Positions 7,618 to 17,891 of a stretch of 64,000 bases of DNA are shown here, piece by piece (position 1 is the first letter of the stretch; every line of letters begins with the position of its first letter). A program made the position numbers and the translations under genes. Source of the DNA: Paraclostridium dentum (GTDB lineage Bacteria > Bacillota > Clostridia > Peptostreptococcales > Peptostreptococcaceae); the NCBI RefSeq assembly GCF_012922555.1, contig NZ_WIPK01000001.1, forward strand, positions 558,001 through 622,000, read 5' to 3'. The notes beneath the pieces were generated by a model, which worked only from the letters and a program-made list of their open reading frames with translations, ran no database searches and had not been told where the DNA came from.

Positions 7618-9729
7618 ATGGGAAAAACACTAGTACTAGCAGAAAAACCTTCTGTAGGAAGAGATTTAGCTAGAGTATTAAATTGTAAAAATGAAAAAAA
7701 TGGATATATAGAAGGTAGTAATTATGTAGTAACATGGGCTCTGGGCCATTTAGTAACACTTGCTGAAACTGAAAGTTACTCAAATAAATATAAAAATTGG
7801 GACATAAATGATTTGCCTATATTACCTAAATATTTAAAGACGGTAGTTATAAAAAAGACATCTAAACAATTCAACACAGTGAAAGCTCAACTAAATAGAA
7901 ATGATATTGAATCGATTGTAATAGCTACAGATGCGGGTAGAGAAGGAGAACTTGTAGCAAGATGGATAATAGAAAAAGCACAAGTTAAAAAGCCTACAAA
8001 GCGTTTATGGATATCATCTAGCACAGATAAAGCTATAAAAGAAGGATTTTCAAAATTAAAGGATGGAAAAGAATACGAAAACTTATATCGCTCAGCAGTT
8101 GCTAGAGCAGAAGCTGATTGGTTAGTTGGAATAAATGCTACAAGAGCACTTACAACGAAGCATAATGCACAACTTTCTTGTGGTAGAGTTCAAACTCCTA
8201 CTGTAAATATGGTTTACAAAAGAGAAGAGGAAATTCAAAAATTTAAACCAAAAGAATTCTATGGTATTAAATTGCAAGCACCTATGTTTGCTTTAAACTG
8301 GGTAGATTCTAAGAATAATAGCCAAAATAGCTTTAATAAAGAAAAAGTAGAAAATATATTAACTAAGATAGAAAATAAAAATGCTGATATATTAGAAGTT
8401 AATAAAACTTATAAAAAGAAATATTCACCAGGACTATATGACTTAACAGAATTACAAAGAGATGCAAATAAAATATTTAATTTTTCTGCAAAAGAGACTT
8501 TATCTATAATGCAAAAACTATATGAACACCATAAAGTTCTTACATATCCTAGAACAGATTCCAAATACATTAGTACTGATATAGTAGACACTTTAAAGGA
8601 TAGAGTTAGAGCTGTGAGTGTAAGTGACTATGCAAAAGTTTGTACTAAAATATTAAAAGACAAAATAAAAACTAATAAATCATTTGTAGATAATTCTAAA
8701 GTAACAGATCACCATGCGATAATACCTACTGAGGAGAGAGTATTCTTAAGCGATTTAAGTGATAGAGAAAGAAAAATTTACGATTTAGTAGTAAAAAGAT
8801 TTTTAAGTGTTTTAAGTGATCCTTTTGAATATGAACAAACAACTATAAAGGCTAATATAGAAGGTGAAACTTTTGTAGCTAAAGGTAAAAAAATTATTAA
8901 ATTAGGATGGAAAGAAAACTATACTAATATAGATGAAGATGATGACAATGATCAAAATCTTCCAAACTTAAATAAAGATGATGTTATAAAGGTAGTTAAA
9001 TGTAGTTTAACTAGTGGCAAAACACAACCTCCAAAACCATTAAATGAAGCTAGTTTATTAGCTCAAATGGAAAAAGAAGGTCTCGGAACAGTTGCAACTC
9101 GTGCAGATATAATAGAAAAGATTTTTAATTCCTTCTTGGTTGAAAAAAGAGGAAAAGACATTTTTATAACATCTAAAGGAAAGCAATTATTAGAGTTAGT
9201 TCCTAGCGAGTTAAAATCGGCAGAGCTTACATCTTCTTGGGAGAAGAAGCTTAATGAAATATCATGTGGTAAGTTAAAGAAAGATGTATTTGTAAATGAA
9301 ATGAAAGACTACACTAAAGATATTGTAAAAGATATAAAAAGTAGTGATGCTAAATTTAAACATGATAACTTAACTAAAAATAAGTGTCCTGAATGTGGAA
9401 AGTATATGCTTGAAGTTAATGGAAAAAGAGGAAAGATGCTAGTTTGCCAAGATAGAGATTGCAACACTAGAAAGATGGTTTCTACAACTACCAATGCGAG
9501 ATGTCCTGTTTGCCATAAAAAACTTGAACTTAGAGGCGAAGGGGAAGGGAAGACTTTTGTTTGTAGCTGTGGACATCGTGAAAAACTAAGTACTTTTAAT
9601 AAGAGAAAGAAAGAAGAAAATAACAAAGCATCTAAAAGAGATGTTAATAAATATTTAAAGAATCAAAATAAACAAGAAGAAAGTTTCAATAATCCTTTTG
9701 CAGAGGCATTAGCTAAACTTAAAAAATAG
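7618..9729 (+). CDS. topB: DNA topoisomerase III
   Basis: This type IA topoisomerase relaxes and decatenates single-strand-bearing DNA. In its 703 residues the TOPRIM domain has LAEKPSVGR (catalytic Glu9) and TDAGREGE (104-111), and the nucleophile is Tyr310 in TYPRTDSKYI. The C-terminal region carries zinc-ribbon-like motifs: a CPECG...C....C set at about 590-620 and a CPVCH...CSCG set. A basic tail follows. The length and domain order fit Firmicute TopB. It is a single-gene unit with its own terminator. Confidence 0.97.
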   Translation: MGKTLVLAEKPSVGRDLARVLNCKNEKNGYIEGSNYVVTWALGHLVTLAETESYSNKYKNWDINDLPILPKYLKTVVIKKTSKQFNTVKAQLNRNDIESIVIATDAGREGELVARWIIEKAQVKKPTKRLWISSSTDKAIKEGFSKLKDGKEYENLYRSAVARAEADWLVGINATRALTTKHNAQLSCGRVQTPTVNMVYKREEEIQKFKPKEFYGIKLQAPMFALNWVDSKNNSQNSFNKEKVENILTKIENKNADILEVNKTYKKKYSPGLYDLTELQRDANKIFNFSAKETLSIMQKLYEHHKVLTYPRTDSKYISTDIVDTLKDRVRAVSVSDYAKVCTKILKDKIKTNKSFVDNSKVTDHHAIIPTEERVFLSDLSDRERKIYDLVVKRFLSVLSDPFEYEQTTIKANIEGETFVAKGKKIIKLGWKENYTNIDEDDDNDQNLPNLNKDDVIKVVKCSLTSGKTQPPKPLNEASLLAQMEKEGLGTVATRADIIEKIFNSFLVEKRGKDIFITSKGKQLLELVPSELKSAELTSSWEKKLNEISCGKLKKDVFVNEMKDYTKDIVKDIKSSDAKFKHDNLTKNKCPECGKYMLEVNGKRGKMLVCQDRDCNTRKMVSTTTNARCPVCHKKLELRGEGEGKTFVCSCGHREKLSTFNKRKKEENNKASKRDVNKYLKNQNKQEESFNNPFAEALAKLKK

Positions 9730-9746
9730 TTATTTAAATTAACATG

Positions 9747-9806
9747 AAGGGGTTATATCTATGATGCTTGAAACGTCACTACATCATAGATATAACCTCT
9801 TTTATA
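9747..9806 (+). terminator. Intrinsic terminator of topB
   Basis: A 16-bp perfect stem (GGTTATATCTATGATG and its complement) with a 15-base loop is followed by CTCTTTT. The stretch from here to 10064 is AT-rich and shows no gene. Confidence 0.85.
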
Positions 9807-10064
9807 ATTAAAATAAATCATTTTTTACTATATTTATGTTAATAATATTTGATGACAATTTATTTTAAGTAGCTAACTGATTTTATAGTTGTTAAATAGT
9901 TTATATCATAAATAACGATAGATTCTTTTATTATTTGATTTACCCCTTTTATATAAACCTACTAAATTAATATTTGTAACAGTTTTATGAATTAGTATAT
10001 GAATTAAGATTGTAGATGAAATTAGTTGACATAATTAAATTTAAGTAACTTATAAGCTTTATTT

Positions 10065-10394
10065 TTAAGCTGTGAAAAAGTAATCCCAATAAGTATATAT
10101 ACTTAAAATAAATGCAACTAATGTGTAAGCAAGAGATACAAAAAAAGGAGTGCTTTTAAAGAACTTAAGACCATAATTACGAGTTGTTTCTTTATCAATT
10201 GATATTGCGGTCCAATAGTCTAAAAACCTATTATAGATGTTATCCTCTGTTGAAAAAAATCCTATAATTGTTGTGAATAAAACTCCTATTATTAAAGACA
10301 TGTCAAGAAAAGATACTTTTAAAGAATTGCTTATTAGGTGGTTAACTAAAACTATTATAAATAGAGTTAAGATTCCAATAAAAAGTTTTTTCAA
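10065..10394 (-). CDS. Small membrane protein of unknown function
   Basis: This 109-residue protein has three hydrophobic segments (about residues 4-22, 30-48 and 84-104) and a charged middle loop. The start is TTG at 10394, with a full AAGGAGG site 7 bases upstream, which strongly supports translation. I recognise no family. It sits alone on the minus strand between topB and the divergent isomerase-like gene. Confidence 0.7.
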   Translation of the reverse strand: MKKLFIGILTLFIIVLVNHLISNSLKVSFLDMSLIIGVLFTTIIGFFSTEDNIYNRFLDYWTAISIDKETTRNYGLKFFKSTPFFVSLAYTLVAFILSIYTYWDYFFTA

Positions 10395-10538
10395 ATATAT
10401 ACCTCCTTAATTTTTTTAATATAATTGTATAGACTTAAATAGATTTAATCAATAGAAAAAAGGGTAATCTAGTTACTATATATAATTATTAAAAATAAGT
10501 TATTGTTGTGATAAAAAATTTAAAACAAAGGTGGTGTA

Positions 10539-11315
10539 ATGATGAAGGATATTAAGTTAGTAAAACTTATTGGAGATATAAATAAAAGCAATATAGATGA
10601 AATTAACAATTTAGGAATTGGAGTAGAAATTCAGAGTTTTCCTCAAAATATTTTGGATGAGGATTATAGTACAATAATAAGTGATTGTAAGAATAAATTA
10701 AAAAACTTTAGCAATGTAATATCATTACATGGATCTTCATTTGATTTAAACCCAGGGAGTACGGATAAAAAAGTTATTGAGTTAACTAAATATAGATACA
10801 TGCAATCAGTTGAAATTGCCAAGGAAATAGGTGCTAAATACGTAATTTTTCATAGTCAACTAAACCCTTTATTAAGTGTAGAGAAAATAAGAAAACTTAA
10901 GTTAGACAATCAAATAAAATTTTGGCAAGATTTTATGAACGAAATTGATGATATAGATGTGACTATTTTATTAGAAAATGAGTATGATGAAAATCCTGAA
11001 GAGATTTTATATATTGTTGAATCAGTAAACTCTCCTAAACTTAGAATATGTTTAGATACAGGTCATATTTTAGCATACTCTAAAAAATCTTTAGAAGAAT
11101 GGATAGTTTCTGCAAAAGATTTTATAACTTATATACATTTACACTTTAATGACGGAAAAAATGATTCTCATAGTAAACCAAGTTATGAACAACTAATTTA
11201 TTTTAAAAACATAATAGAAGAAACTAAAATAAATCCTATACTGTCGCTAGAATATAGCTTTGAAAATGTATCAGAAGAAGTAAATAGAGTAAGGAATGTT
11301 TTGAGTCGAAAATAA
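10539..11315 (+). CDS. Sugar phosphate isomerase/epimerase-like TIM-barrel protein
   Basis: This 258-residue protein of the AP-endonuclease-2/xylose-isomerase-like barrel superfamily (PF01261) has the expected metal-ligand pattern along the barrel: SLHGSS, FHSQ, LLENE, CLDTGH, HLHFND and SLEYS. These supply the His/Glu/Asp residues that bind divalent metal. Members include endonuclease IV, isomerases and inosose dehydratases, and the substrate cannot be read from the sequence. ATG 10539 follows AAGGTGGTG; a second ATG is adjacent. It is a single-gene unit. Confidence 0.8.
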   Translation: MMKDIKLVKLIGDINKSNIDEINNLGIGVEIQSFPQNILDEDYSTIISDCKNKLKNFSNVISLHGSSFDLNPGSTDKKVIELTKYRYMQSVEIAKEIGAKYVIFHSQLNPLLSVEKIRKLKLDNQIKFWQDFMNEIDDIDVTILLENEYDENPEEILYIVESVNSPKLRICLDTGHILAYSKKSLEEWIVSAKDFITYIHLHFNDGKNDSHSKPSYEQLIYFKNIIEETKINPILSLEYSFENVSEEVNRVRNVLSRK

Positions 11316-11318
11316 ATA

Positions 11319-11361
11319 AAAAAGTGTAGTCAAAATAATATAAAAAGACTACACTTTTTTA
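11319..11361 (+). terminator. Intrinsic terminator
   Basis: AAAAAGTGTAGTC and GACTACACTTTTTT arms with a T tail. Confidence 0.85.
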
Positions 11362-11534
11362 TTTGTTTTAGTAAATCTTCGTTACTGGTATTCGAATTGG
11401 TATATATAACATAGAAGTAACTTAACAATATTGTTAATTTTATAAATTTGAAACTGTGAGATATGTTTGAATATGTAAAAAGATGGTATATATATTAATG
11501 TTGAAATTTTAATAATTATTCAGGAGGGATAGAT

Positions 11535-12110
11535 ATGAAAATTAACAAAGCAATTATTATAGCATTAGGATTAGTTGTTATATGTGGGGTTGGAGTAAGT
11601 TATTCCCTAGTAAAAGATGACAAAGCAGAATATCTAACAAAAGACCAAGCAAAAAATATTATTTTAGAAAAAGTACCAGATGGTAAGATATTAGAGTTTT
11701 CTTATGATAATGAAAATAATTCACCAAAGTATGAATCAGAAATAGTTAAGGATACTATGAAATACCAAGTGGATGTAGATGCTGAAACTGGCAAAATAAT
11801 AAACTTTGAACAAGAAGTACTTAAAGATCAAAATAATGGAAAAACTTCAGATAAGCTAATAAGTGAAGATAAAGCTATGGATATAATGATTAACAAGGTT
11901 CCTAAAGCTACAGTTCAAAAATTTAACTTAGACAAAGATGGAAAAAATGCTGAGTATGAAGGTATACTTACAAAAGCGGATACAAAATATGAAATAACAG
12001 TAGATGCAAAAACTGGAGATATAAAAGAGTTTAGTCATGAACAAATAAAAGTAAAAGACACAAAAGCAGATAAAGATAATCAATATGGAGATATAGAGAT
12101 CAATGACTAA
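11535..12110 (+). CDS. PepSY-domain protein, membrane-anchored
   Basis: The 191-residue protein has an N-terminal signal/anchor (about residues 5-25) and two PepSY repeats (roughly 35-95 and 108-170), each with the pattern A..I...VP...........YE......KYE..VDA.TG.I..F. PepSY domains occur in protease propeptides and cell-surface regulators and are thought to modulate peptidase activity. No protease is adjacent. The protein is probably exposed outside the membrane. AGGAGGGA precedes the ATG. Confidence 0.85.
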   Translation: MKINKAIIIALGLVVICGVGVSYSLVKDDKAEYLTKDQAKNIILEKVPDGKILEFSYDNENNSPKYESEIVKDTMKYQVDVDAETGKIINFEQEVLKDQNNGKTSDKLISEDKAMDIMINKVPKATVQKFNLDKDGKNAEYEGILTKADTKYEITVDAKTGDIKEFSHEQIKVKDTKADKDNQYGDIEIND

Positions 12111-12116
12111 AATAAG

Positions 12117-12166
12117 AAAAGTGTAGTTATCTAACGATTAAGAATTAGATGGTTACACTTTTTTTA
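12117..12166 (+). terminator. Intrinsic terminator (imperfect stem)
   Basis: GTGTA-ATCTAA and TTAGAT-TACAC arms are followed by seven T. The next 200 bases up to cysK show no recognisable T-box or S-box. Confidence 0.7.
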
Positions 12167-12366
12167 TTTAAATATAAATAAAATTGTATAGACTAAAACT
12201 ATTAATATAACAATAAATATAGAATTAAGCTATATTTATTGAAAGCAAATAACAAATTTAGTAAAATTAGAAAAACTAATTTAAAAACTGAATTTTGTAT
12301 GTATAAAAATTTATAAACATTTATAGGTACTTATACATATAATTAAAAAAATAGGAGGGGTAATAT

Positions 12367-13269
12367 ATGTTATATAATAATGTTTTAGATCTTATAGGAA
12401 AAACTCCAATAGTTAAGCTAAATAATATTCAAAGTGAAAATAATATATTTTTAAAGTTAGAAAAATACAATATAGGTGGAAGTATAAAGGATAGAGCTGT
12501 TCTTGGGATGATTGAAGACCTTATGGAAAGCGGAGATATAAAAAAAGGAGATACTATAGTAGAAGCAACAAGTGGAAATACGGGAATTGCTTTATCTATG
12601 ATTGGAAAGCTAAAGGGGCTTAAGATTATTATAGTTATGCCTAGTTCTATGAGCAAAGAGCGTAGAGATTTGATGAAAGCATATGGAGCAGATATAATAC
12701 TGACAGGTGAAGGTGGAATGCAAGCCTCTATGGATAAAGCAAGTGAATTAATAAGTTCAAATGGAAGTTATAAATCTTTGAAGCAATTTGAAAATAAAAG
12801 TAATCCTAAGAAACACTATGCTACAACTGCAATAGAAATATATGAAGATATTAAAAATATAGATATATTTGTATGTGGTATAGGAACAGGTGGAACAATA
12901 AGTGGAGTTGGAAAATATTTAAAAGAATTAAACAAAGACATAAAAATTATTGGAGTTGAGCCAGAAAGTTCTCCTTTAATATCTAAAGGACATAGTGGGC
13001 CCCATAAGATACAAGGAATAGGAGCTAACTTTATACCTAAAAATTTAGATATGAGTATTGTAGATGAAATAGTAACTGTAAAGGATGAAGACGCTATAAA
13101 CACTATCAAGTTACTGGGAGAAAAGGAAGGAATACTAGTAGGGATTTCATCTGGAGCAAATGTATATGCAAGTATGGAGATAGCTAAGAAGTTTAAAGGA
13201 AAAAACATTGTAACAATATCTCCTGATGGAATTGAGAAGTATCTATCTATGGATATAATTGGAGGATAG
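12367..13269 (+). CDS. cysK: Cysteine synthase A (O-acetylserine sulfhydrylase)
   Basis: This PLP enzyme makes cysteine from O-acetylserine and sulfide. Its 300 residues show the PLP lysine Lys41 in GGSIKDRAV, the substrate loop [10 protein letters not shown], the phosphate-binding GTGGTISG and the C-terminal GISSGAN. The length is typical. AGGAGGGG precedes the ATG. cysE starts one base after the cysK stop, so both enzymes of the serine-to-cysteine route are made from one transcript. Confidence 0.96.
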   Translation: MLYNNVLDLIGKTPIVKLNNIQSENNIFLKLEKYNIGGSIKDRAVLGMIEDLMESGDIKKGDTIVEATSGNTGIALSMIGKLKGLKIIIVMPSSMSKERRDLMKAYGADIILTGEGGMQASMDKASELISSNGSYKSLKQFENKSNPKKHYATTAIEIYEDIKNIDIFVCGIGTGGTISGVGKYLKELNKDIKIIGVEPESSPLISKGHSGPHKIQGIGANFIPKNLDMSIVDEIVTVKDEDAINTIKLLGEKEGILVGISSGANVYASMEIAKKFKGKNIVTISPDGIEKYLSMDIIGG

Positions 13270-13270
13270 A

Positions 13271-13786
13271 ATGCTAAAAAAAATAAATGCTGACATAGAG
13301 TATATAATTGAAAATGACCCAGCTGCAAGATCTAAGATAGAAGTTTTTTTACTTTATCCATCAGTTCATGCTTTGATTGGTCACAGAATTGCACATTACT
13401 TTTATAAATATAAAATGTTCTTTATAGCAAGATTTATATCGCAAGTAAATAGATTTATAACGGGAATAGAGATACACCCAGGTGCAACTATAGGAAGTGG
13501 AATTTTAATTGACCATGGTATGGGAGTTGTAATAGGGGAAACTGCAGAGGTTGGAAACAGAGTTACTATATATCATGGAACCACATTAGGAGGAACAGGA
13601 AAAGACAGCGGTAAAAGACATCCAACTGTAGGGGATAATGTAGTAATAGGAGCAGGAGCTAAAGTTTTAGGGCCAATAACTATAGGTGAAAATTCTAAAG
13701 TAGGTGCAAATGCAGTTGTATTAAAAGATGTTCCACCAAATAGTACAGTGGTTGGGATACCTGGCAAAATAATAAAAAAGGAATAA
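13271..13786 (+). CDS. cysE: Serine O-acetyltransferase
   Basis: This enzyme acetylates serine to O-acetylserine for CysK. The 171-residue protein has a helical N-terminus and a C-terminal left-handed beta-helix of hexapeptide repeats (from about residue 66). It includes [15 protein letters not shown] with the catalytic His, the GTTLGGTGK loop and the closing [12 protein letters not shown] 13271 is chosen because GGAGG lies 5 bases before it, inside the end of cysK. The protein is shorter than the enterobacterial enzyme, as usual in Firmicutes. Confidence 0.95.
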   Translation: MLKKINADIEYIIENDPAARSKIEVFLLYPSVHALIGHRIAHYFYKYKMFFIARFISQVNRFITGIEIHPGATIGSGILIDHGMGVVIGETAEVGNRVTIYHGTTLGGTGKDSGKRHPTVGDNVVIGAGAKVLGPITIGENSKVGANAVVLKDVPPNSTVVGIPGKIIKKE

Positions 13787-13808
13787 CTAAGAAGTTATTC
13801 CTTTTTTA
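13776..13808 (+). terminator. Intrinsic terminator of cysK-cysE
   Basis: GGAATAACT and AGTTATTCC arms with a 4-base loop and six T. The hairpin overlaps the cysE stop codon. Confidence 0.9.
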
Positions 13809-13859
13809 TTTCAGTGTAAAGTTTAAAATAATGTACGTCGAATAGGGGGAAACTAAATT

Positions 13860-14498
13860 TTACTTATCAAACTTCACGTAATCTAATTCATTAGATATAC
13901 TTATGTTAAAAACATATGAAAGCGAAATTTCATTTAAGAATTTAGCTTTCTCTTCATCACTTAAATTTATTAAATCAAGTTTTTGATGATATTCCATCAC
14001 AAAAGCTTTTAAATCTTTTATATGGTCGAACATATAATAATTAAGACCTTCATTTTCTATAGAGTAGTTTTCTTTTATTATTTTAAAGATAGTTCTACCA
14101 CCAAATAAATCTGCTAAATATCGTGTATAAGCATGAGCAACTAACAATTTAGGATTTGTTTGAGATATTTCATCTAATCTATCAACGAAAACCCTTGTTG
14201 AATCGCAAATTTCTATTGAATCAATCTTATATCCTAATAAGAACTTAGAGTCATCAAGTAAAGCATTAGCTCTAAATACTTCAGGAGTTATAAATTCTTT
14301 TAAGACTTCATCGTCTTTATGCTTTTCAAGATTCTCCTCTATTGCTTTGTAAATAAAATAAAGATTATAGATGTACTCTCCGTATGTTTCAACATTAGCA
14401 TCTCCATCAATTAATCTTTTTATGAACCCTGTATTTTCAGCCATATCGTGTAATCTTTTTGTGCTACTTTGAATGACTTTTAAAAAGTTCATATCCAT
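13860..14498 (-). CDS. Heme oxygenase (biliverdin-producing type)
   Basis: This 212-residue all-helical protein is of the heme oxygenase family. The proximal heme ligand is probably His17 in TKRLHDMAE, and the distal helix is HAYTRYLADLFGGR, matching the family's HAYTRYLGDLSGGQ. It would open heme with O2 to biliverdin, CO and iron. Anaerobic clostridia carry such an enzyme (HemT of C. tetani), where roles in iron acquisition or oxygen scavenging have been proposed. The first ATG (14498) is kept; a second ATG is two codons later. It is alone on this strand. Confidence 0.9.
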   Translation of the reverse strand: MDMNFLKVIQSSTKRLHDMAENTGFIKRLIDGDANVETYGEYIYNLYFIYKAIEENLEKHKDDEVLKEFITPEVFRANALLDDSKFLLGYKIDSIEICDSTRVFVDRLDEISQTNPKLLVAHAYTRYLADLFGGRTIFKIIKENYSIENEGLNYYMFDHIKDLKAFVMEYHQKLDLINLSDEEKAKFLNEISLSYVFNISISNELDYVKFDK

Positions 14499-14690
14499 AA
14501 AATCATCTTCTTTCTTTTGTATTGTGATTACTAATAAAATAAATACCCTATGAAATTAAAACTAAAACATTAATTTTAACAGTTATTACAATTTTGATAT
14601 ATTAGACCAATAAGGTTTAATGTATAATAAAATATACTATAATTACTAAGAGGAAACTTTTAATTAAGATAATTAAAGATAGGTGATAAA

Positions 14691-15479
14691 ATGCAAGACT
14701 ATAACAATATACAGATAAGAGAACTAGAAAATTGGAAAGAAAATATGAAAAAGAAGCCATCAATAATAAATAAAGCATCTAAAGAAGCTCAAAATAAACT
14801 AAATTCAGTACTTCCTGAAAATTATCATAATATACTTACTACAGCTATAAAGAACATGACAAAGGTTGTTTTGTTTGGGTCAAAATATACAACAAAAGCT
14901 CCGATTGAAAACATTTCATTACAAGAGCGAGATGAACTAGCTTATGAAAAGATTAGATTATACAAAAAAACTGCTATGCTAGAAGGAGCAGGTACTGGAG
15001 CTGGAGGAATTATTGTTGGTCTTGCTGACTTTCCTTTACTTTTAAGTATAAAAATAAAACTTCTATATGAGATTGCAAGTATTTATGGATTTGATACTAA
15101 GGATTATAAAGAAAGGATATATTTATTAAATATATTTCAATTAGCATTTTCAAGTCAAAATCATGTTAATACTATATTTAAAGATATAGAGCATTTTAAT
15201 GAATCAAAAGATATACTATCAGATGATATAAACGATTTTGATTGGAGAAAGTTTCAGCAAGAATATAGAGATTATATAGATTTAGCTAAGTTACTGCAAC
15301 TAGTTCCTGGGATAGGGGCTTTTGTTGGTGCATACGTAAACAATAAATTAGTAGATAAGTTGGGAGAGTATGCAATATATTCTTATCATATGAGGCTGTT
15401 AGATACTAGCGGATATATAAAAGAAAATGAGAGTTTTTTATCTAAAAGTTATAAAAAAATTATAGCAAGAGTCAAATGA
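14691..15479 (+). CDS. EcsC family protein
   Basis: This 262-residue protein matches the EcsC family (PF12787). It shows the glycine-rich EGAGTGAGGIIVGLADFPLLLSIKIKLLYEIA segment, split here by a hydrophobic run, and a second hydrophobic stretch LVPGIGAFVGAYVNNKLV. EcsC of B. subtilis lies in an ABC-transporter operon, but many homologues, like this one, stand alone and have no known role. It is probably membrane-associated through the two hydrophobic stretches. AGGTGAT precedes the ATG. Confidence 0.85.
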   Translation: MQDYNNIQIRELENWKENMKKKPSIINKASKEAQNKLNSVLPENYHNILTTAIKNMTKVVLFGSKYTTKAPIENISLQERDELAYEKIRLYKKTAMLEGAGTGAGGIIVGLADFPLLLSIKIKLLYEIASIYGFDTKDYKERIYLLNIFQLAFSSQNHVNTIFKDIEHFNESKDILSDDINDFDWRKFQQEYRDYIDLAKLLQLVPGIGAFVGAYVNNKLVDKLGEYAIYSYHMRLLDTSGYIKENESFLSKSYKKIIARVK

Positions 15480-15553
15480 TTAAACTATAAAATTAGTTTA
15501 TAGCAAATATCATTATTTAAATTAAAAATTTTTGATAAAATAGAAACTTAAGT

Positions 15554-15600
15554 AAAAAGTCTTGGTGTAGGTGAAAAATCTATTCCAGGGCTTTTTTTAT
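15554..15600 (+). terminator. Possible intrinsic terminator
   Basis: AAAAAGTCTTGG and CCAGGGCTTTTTTT can pair imperfectly around a 19-base loop, followed by a T run. Confidence 0.5.
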
Positions 15601-15728
15601 TTGAAAACTTACTAAAATAACATATAAAGGGTTTTTATATCATAAATCTAATTGTATATATACATTGAAAATTTATATTTCACAACGTATATACTTTGAA
15701 GCAATTCAAAAGGGAGTTGAAAAACGAA

Positions 15729-16271
15729 GTGTTAGAATCTATACAAGATAAAAATATTATTACAGATAGACTAATACTAAGGAAATTCAATATAAGTGAT
15801 ACTAGAGATATGTTTAAAAACTGGGCATCTGACAGTGAAGTAACTAAGTTTTTACAATGGGAACCTCACATAAGTGAGGAATATACAAAATCAGTAATTG
15901 AGACATGGATTAGAGATTATAAAACTGAAATGTCATATCACTGGGCAGTTGAACTAAAAGAAACAAAAGAAGTTATTGGAGAAATATATATATTTAATAT
16001 AAAGCAGAAAAGAAGGTGTTGTGAAATTGGAATATGCATAAGTAAGAGATTCTGGAATAAAGGGATTTCTACAGAAGCATTAGCTTCAGCTATAAATTTT
16101 ATATTTAAAGAAACTGAGATATGGAGAATTATTGCTATGCATGATGTTGAAAATATTGCATCTAAAAAGGTAATACTTAAAAGTAAAATGAAATACGAAG
16201 GAGAGTTTAAATGTAAAACAAATCTAGCTGTCTATTCTATATCAAAGAAAAATAAAAAGGGTTATTTGTAA
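15729..16271 (+). CDS. GNAT N-acetyltransferase (RimJ/RimL-like)
   Basis: An acetyl-CoA-dependent N-acetyltransferase with a single GNAT domain. ITDRLILRKF opens the fold, and the acetyl-CoA loop reads SKRFWNKGISTEAL. GTG 15729 is preferred because AAAGGGAG lies 12 bases upstream. A TTG at 15696 would add 11 residues but lacks a ribosome binding site. The C-terminus is somewhat short and basic. The acceptor is unknown. It is followed by a methyltransferase gene 66 bases later. Confidence 0.85.
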   Translation: MLESIQDKNIITDRLILRKFNISDTRDMFKNWASDSEVTKFLQWEPHISEEYTKSVIETWIRDYKTEMSYHWAVELKETKEVIGEIYIFNIKQKRRCCEIGICISKRFWNKGISTEALASAINFIFKETEIWRIIAMHDVENIASKKVILKSKMKYEGEFKCKTNLAVYSISKKNKKGYL

Positions 16272-16337
16272 GATGTAAAAAGGAATTATATTATTATATT
16301 TATAAAGCCATTATAAAAATTGATATTAGGAGGGCAC

Positions 16338-17018
16338 ATGAAAAAATATTATCTAGCATATGATGAAAGATATAAAAAAGTACATTCTGAAGGGATTTTA
16401 TGGTTTTCTAAGAATCCAACTCCAGATTTGTTAAAATGGATTGAATACTATAATATCTCAAAGCAAGATAAAATATGCGAAGTTGGATGTGGAGAAGGAA
16501 GAGATGCTTTGTACCTAGGAATTAAAGGATATAAAGTAAAAGGAATTGATGCATCAGAATCTGCAATAAATAAGTGTAAAGAGTTAGCTAATAAAAACTT
16601 AGAAAATGTTGAATTTGAAGTTGAAGAAATAATAAATTTAGATAGTAGAGAAATTACAAAATATAAATGGATATATGCAGTAGGAGTTTTACACATGCTT
16701 GTAGATGATAGCGATAGAAATTTATTTTTAAAATCAATTTATAATATGCTAGATAGGGGAGGGCATGCAATCTTAGTAAACATGGGAAATGGAGAAGTAG
16801 AGGGAAAAACTGATACATCTAAAGCATTTGAAATCCAAGAAAGAAATAATAATAGTGAAGGCAAAAAAGTTATGGTTGCATCTACTTCATATAGATCTAT
16901 AAATTGGAAAAATCATATAAAGGAATTAGAAGATGCTGGATTTTTAATTGAAAAAACTATAAATACACAAAACAATGAGTATGGAAATTGTATGGTTGTA
17001 TATTTAAAAAAATCTTAA
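16338..17018 (+). CDS. Class I SAM-dependent methyltransferase
   Basis: This 226-residue Rossmann-fold methyltransferase has motif I CEVGCGEGRDALYL and the acidic GIDASE at the end of strand 2. YAVGVLHML fills the position of motif IV. The overall pattern resembles TehB/thiopurine-type small-molecule methyltransferases. The ATG at 16338 is preceded by TTAGGAGGG; a TTG at 16320 would put that site inside the gene. The substrate is unknown. Confidence 0.88.
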   Translation: MKKYYLAYDERYKKVHSEGILWFSKNPTPDLLKWIEYYNISKQDKICEVGCGEGRDALYLGIKGYKVKGIDASESAINKCKELANKNLENVEFEVEEIINLDSREITKYKWIYAVGVLHMLVDDSDRNLFLKSIYNMLDRGGHAILVNMGNGEVEGKTDTSKAFEIQERNNNSEGKKVMVASTSYRSINWKNHIKELEDAGFLIEKTINTQNNEYGNCMVVYLKKS

Positions 17019-17030
17019 AATAATAAAGAT

Positions 17031-17061
17031 AAAAGAGGGAGTTTAAACTCCCTCTTTTTTT
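17031..17061 (+). terminator. Intrinsic terminator
   Basis: AGAGGGAGTTTAAACTCCCTCT palindrome followed by seven T. Confidence 0.92.
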
Positions 17062-17262
17062 AAAAAGTACAAATAATATTTCAATTGTTAATTAATAGCA
17101 AATTGATTTTTTCAGAAATTTAGTTAATAAATTTACATTTATTAAAGGATTTTAAGCATATATATCTAAAATATATCAAAGTAAGAGAATAAATAGGATA
17201 ATAAAAAAATAAGATTATTTTAAGTGTGAAAATTTTAAAATAAATAATTTAGGGGGATATAA

Positions 17263-17853
17263 ATGATAATTTGCAAGAATTTATTCATAAGAACATTAGA
17301 ATTGGGAGATGAAGAATTTTTATATAGATGGTGGAATGATGGAGAAATGATGCAGCACTCTACACATGCATTCGGAATTCTAAATAGCAAGGAAGCAATA
17401 AAACGCAAACTATTCAAAGAGTTTGAAAACGAAACAATGTTTCCTACAGACAAAAGATTTATAATTTGCAAAAAAGATGACTCAACACCAATAGGAGAAA
17501 TCAATTATTGTAACTGGGATAGTAGAAGCCAAAAAGCAGAGTTAGGAATCAAGATTTGTAATATAGATGAACAAGGTAAAGGTCATGGATTAGATGCTCT
17601 ATATCATTTTATAGATTTCATGTTTAAGTTTTTAAATTTAAATAAAATAGAGTTAACAACAATGGCTGACAATAAAAGAGCACAACAATTATATAAAAAA
17701 CTTGGGTTTAAAAACATAGGAATAATTAGAGATGGGTACTTTGATAGTAGGTTTGGTGAATTTTCAGATGTAGTTTATATGGACTTAATAAAAAAAGAAT
17801 GGGAAATTTATAAATATGAATTTGAAAAAGAATTTTTAATGACATATAGATAA
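17263..17853 (+). CDS. GNAT N-acetyltransferase
   Basis: This 196-residue acetyltransferase is of the RimJ/RimL or AAC(6')-like type. The acetyl-CoA loop is DEQGKGHGLDAL, and the C-terminal NKRAQQLYKKLGFK motif is typical of GNAT motif B. TTAGGGGGA precedes the ATG. The target is unknown. It is the second of three GNAT genes within 3 kb; they are not close paralogues by eye. Confidence 0.88.
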   Translation: MIICKNLFIRTLELGDEEFLYRWWNDGEMMQHSTHAFGILNSKEAIKRKLFKEFENETMFPTDKRFIICKKDDSTPIGEINYCNWDSRSQKAELGIKICNIDEQGKGHGLDALYHFIDFMFKFLNLNKIELTTMADNKRAQQLYKKLGFKNIGIIRDGYFDSRFGEFSDVVYMDLIKKEWEIYKYEFEKEFLMTYR

Positions 17854-17891
17854 GTTATATTTTATATAAAAATATAAATGATAATTTTAAA

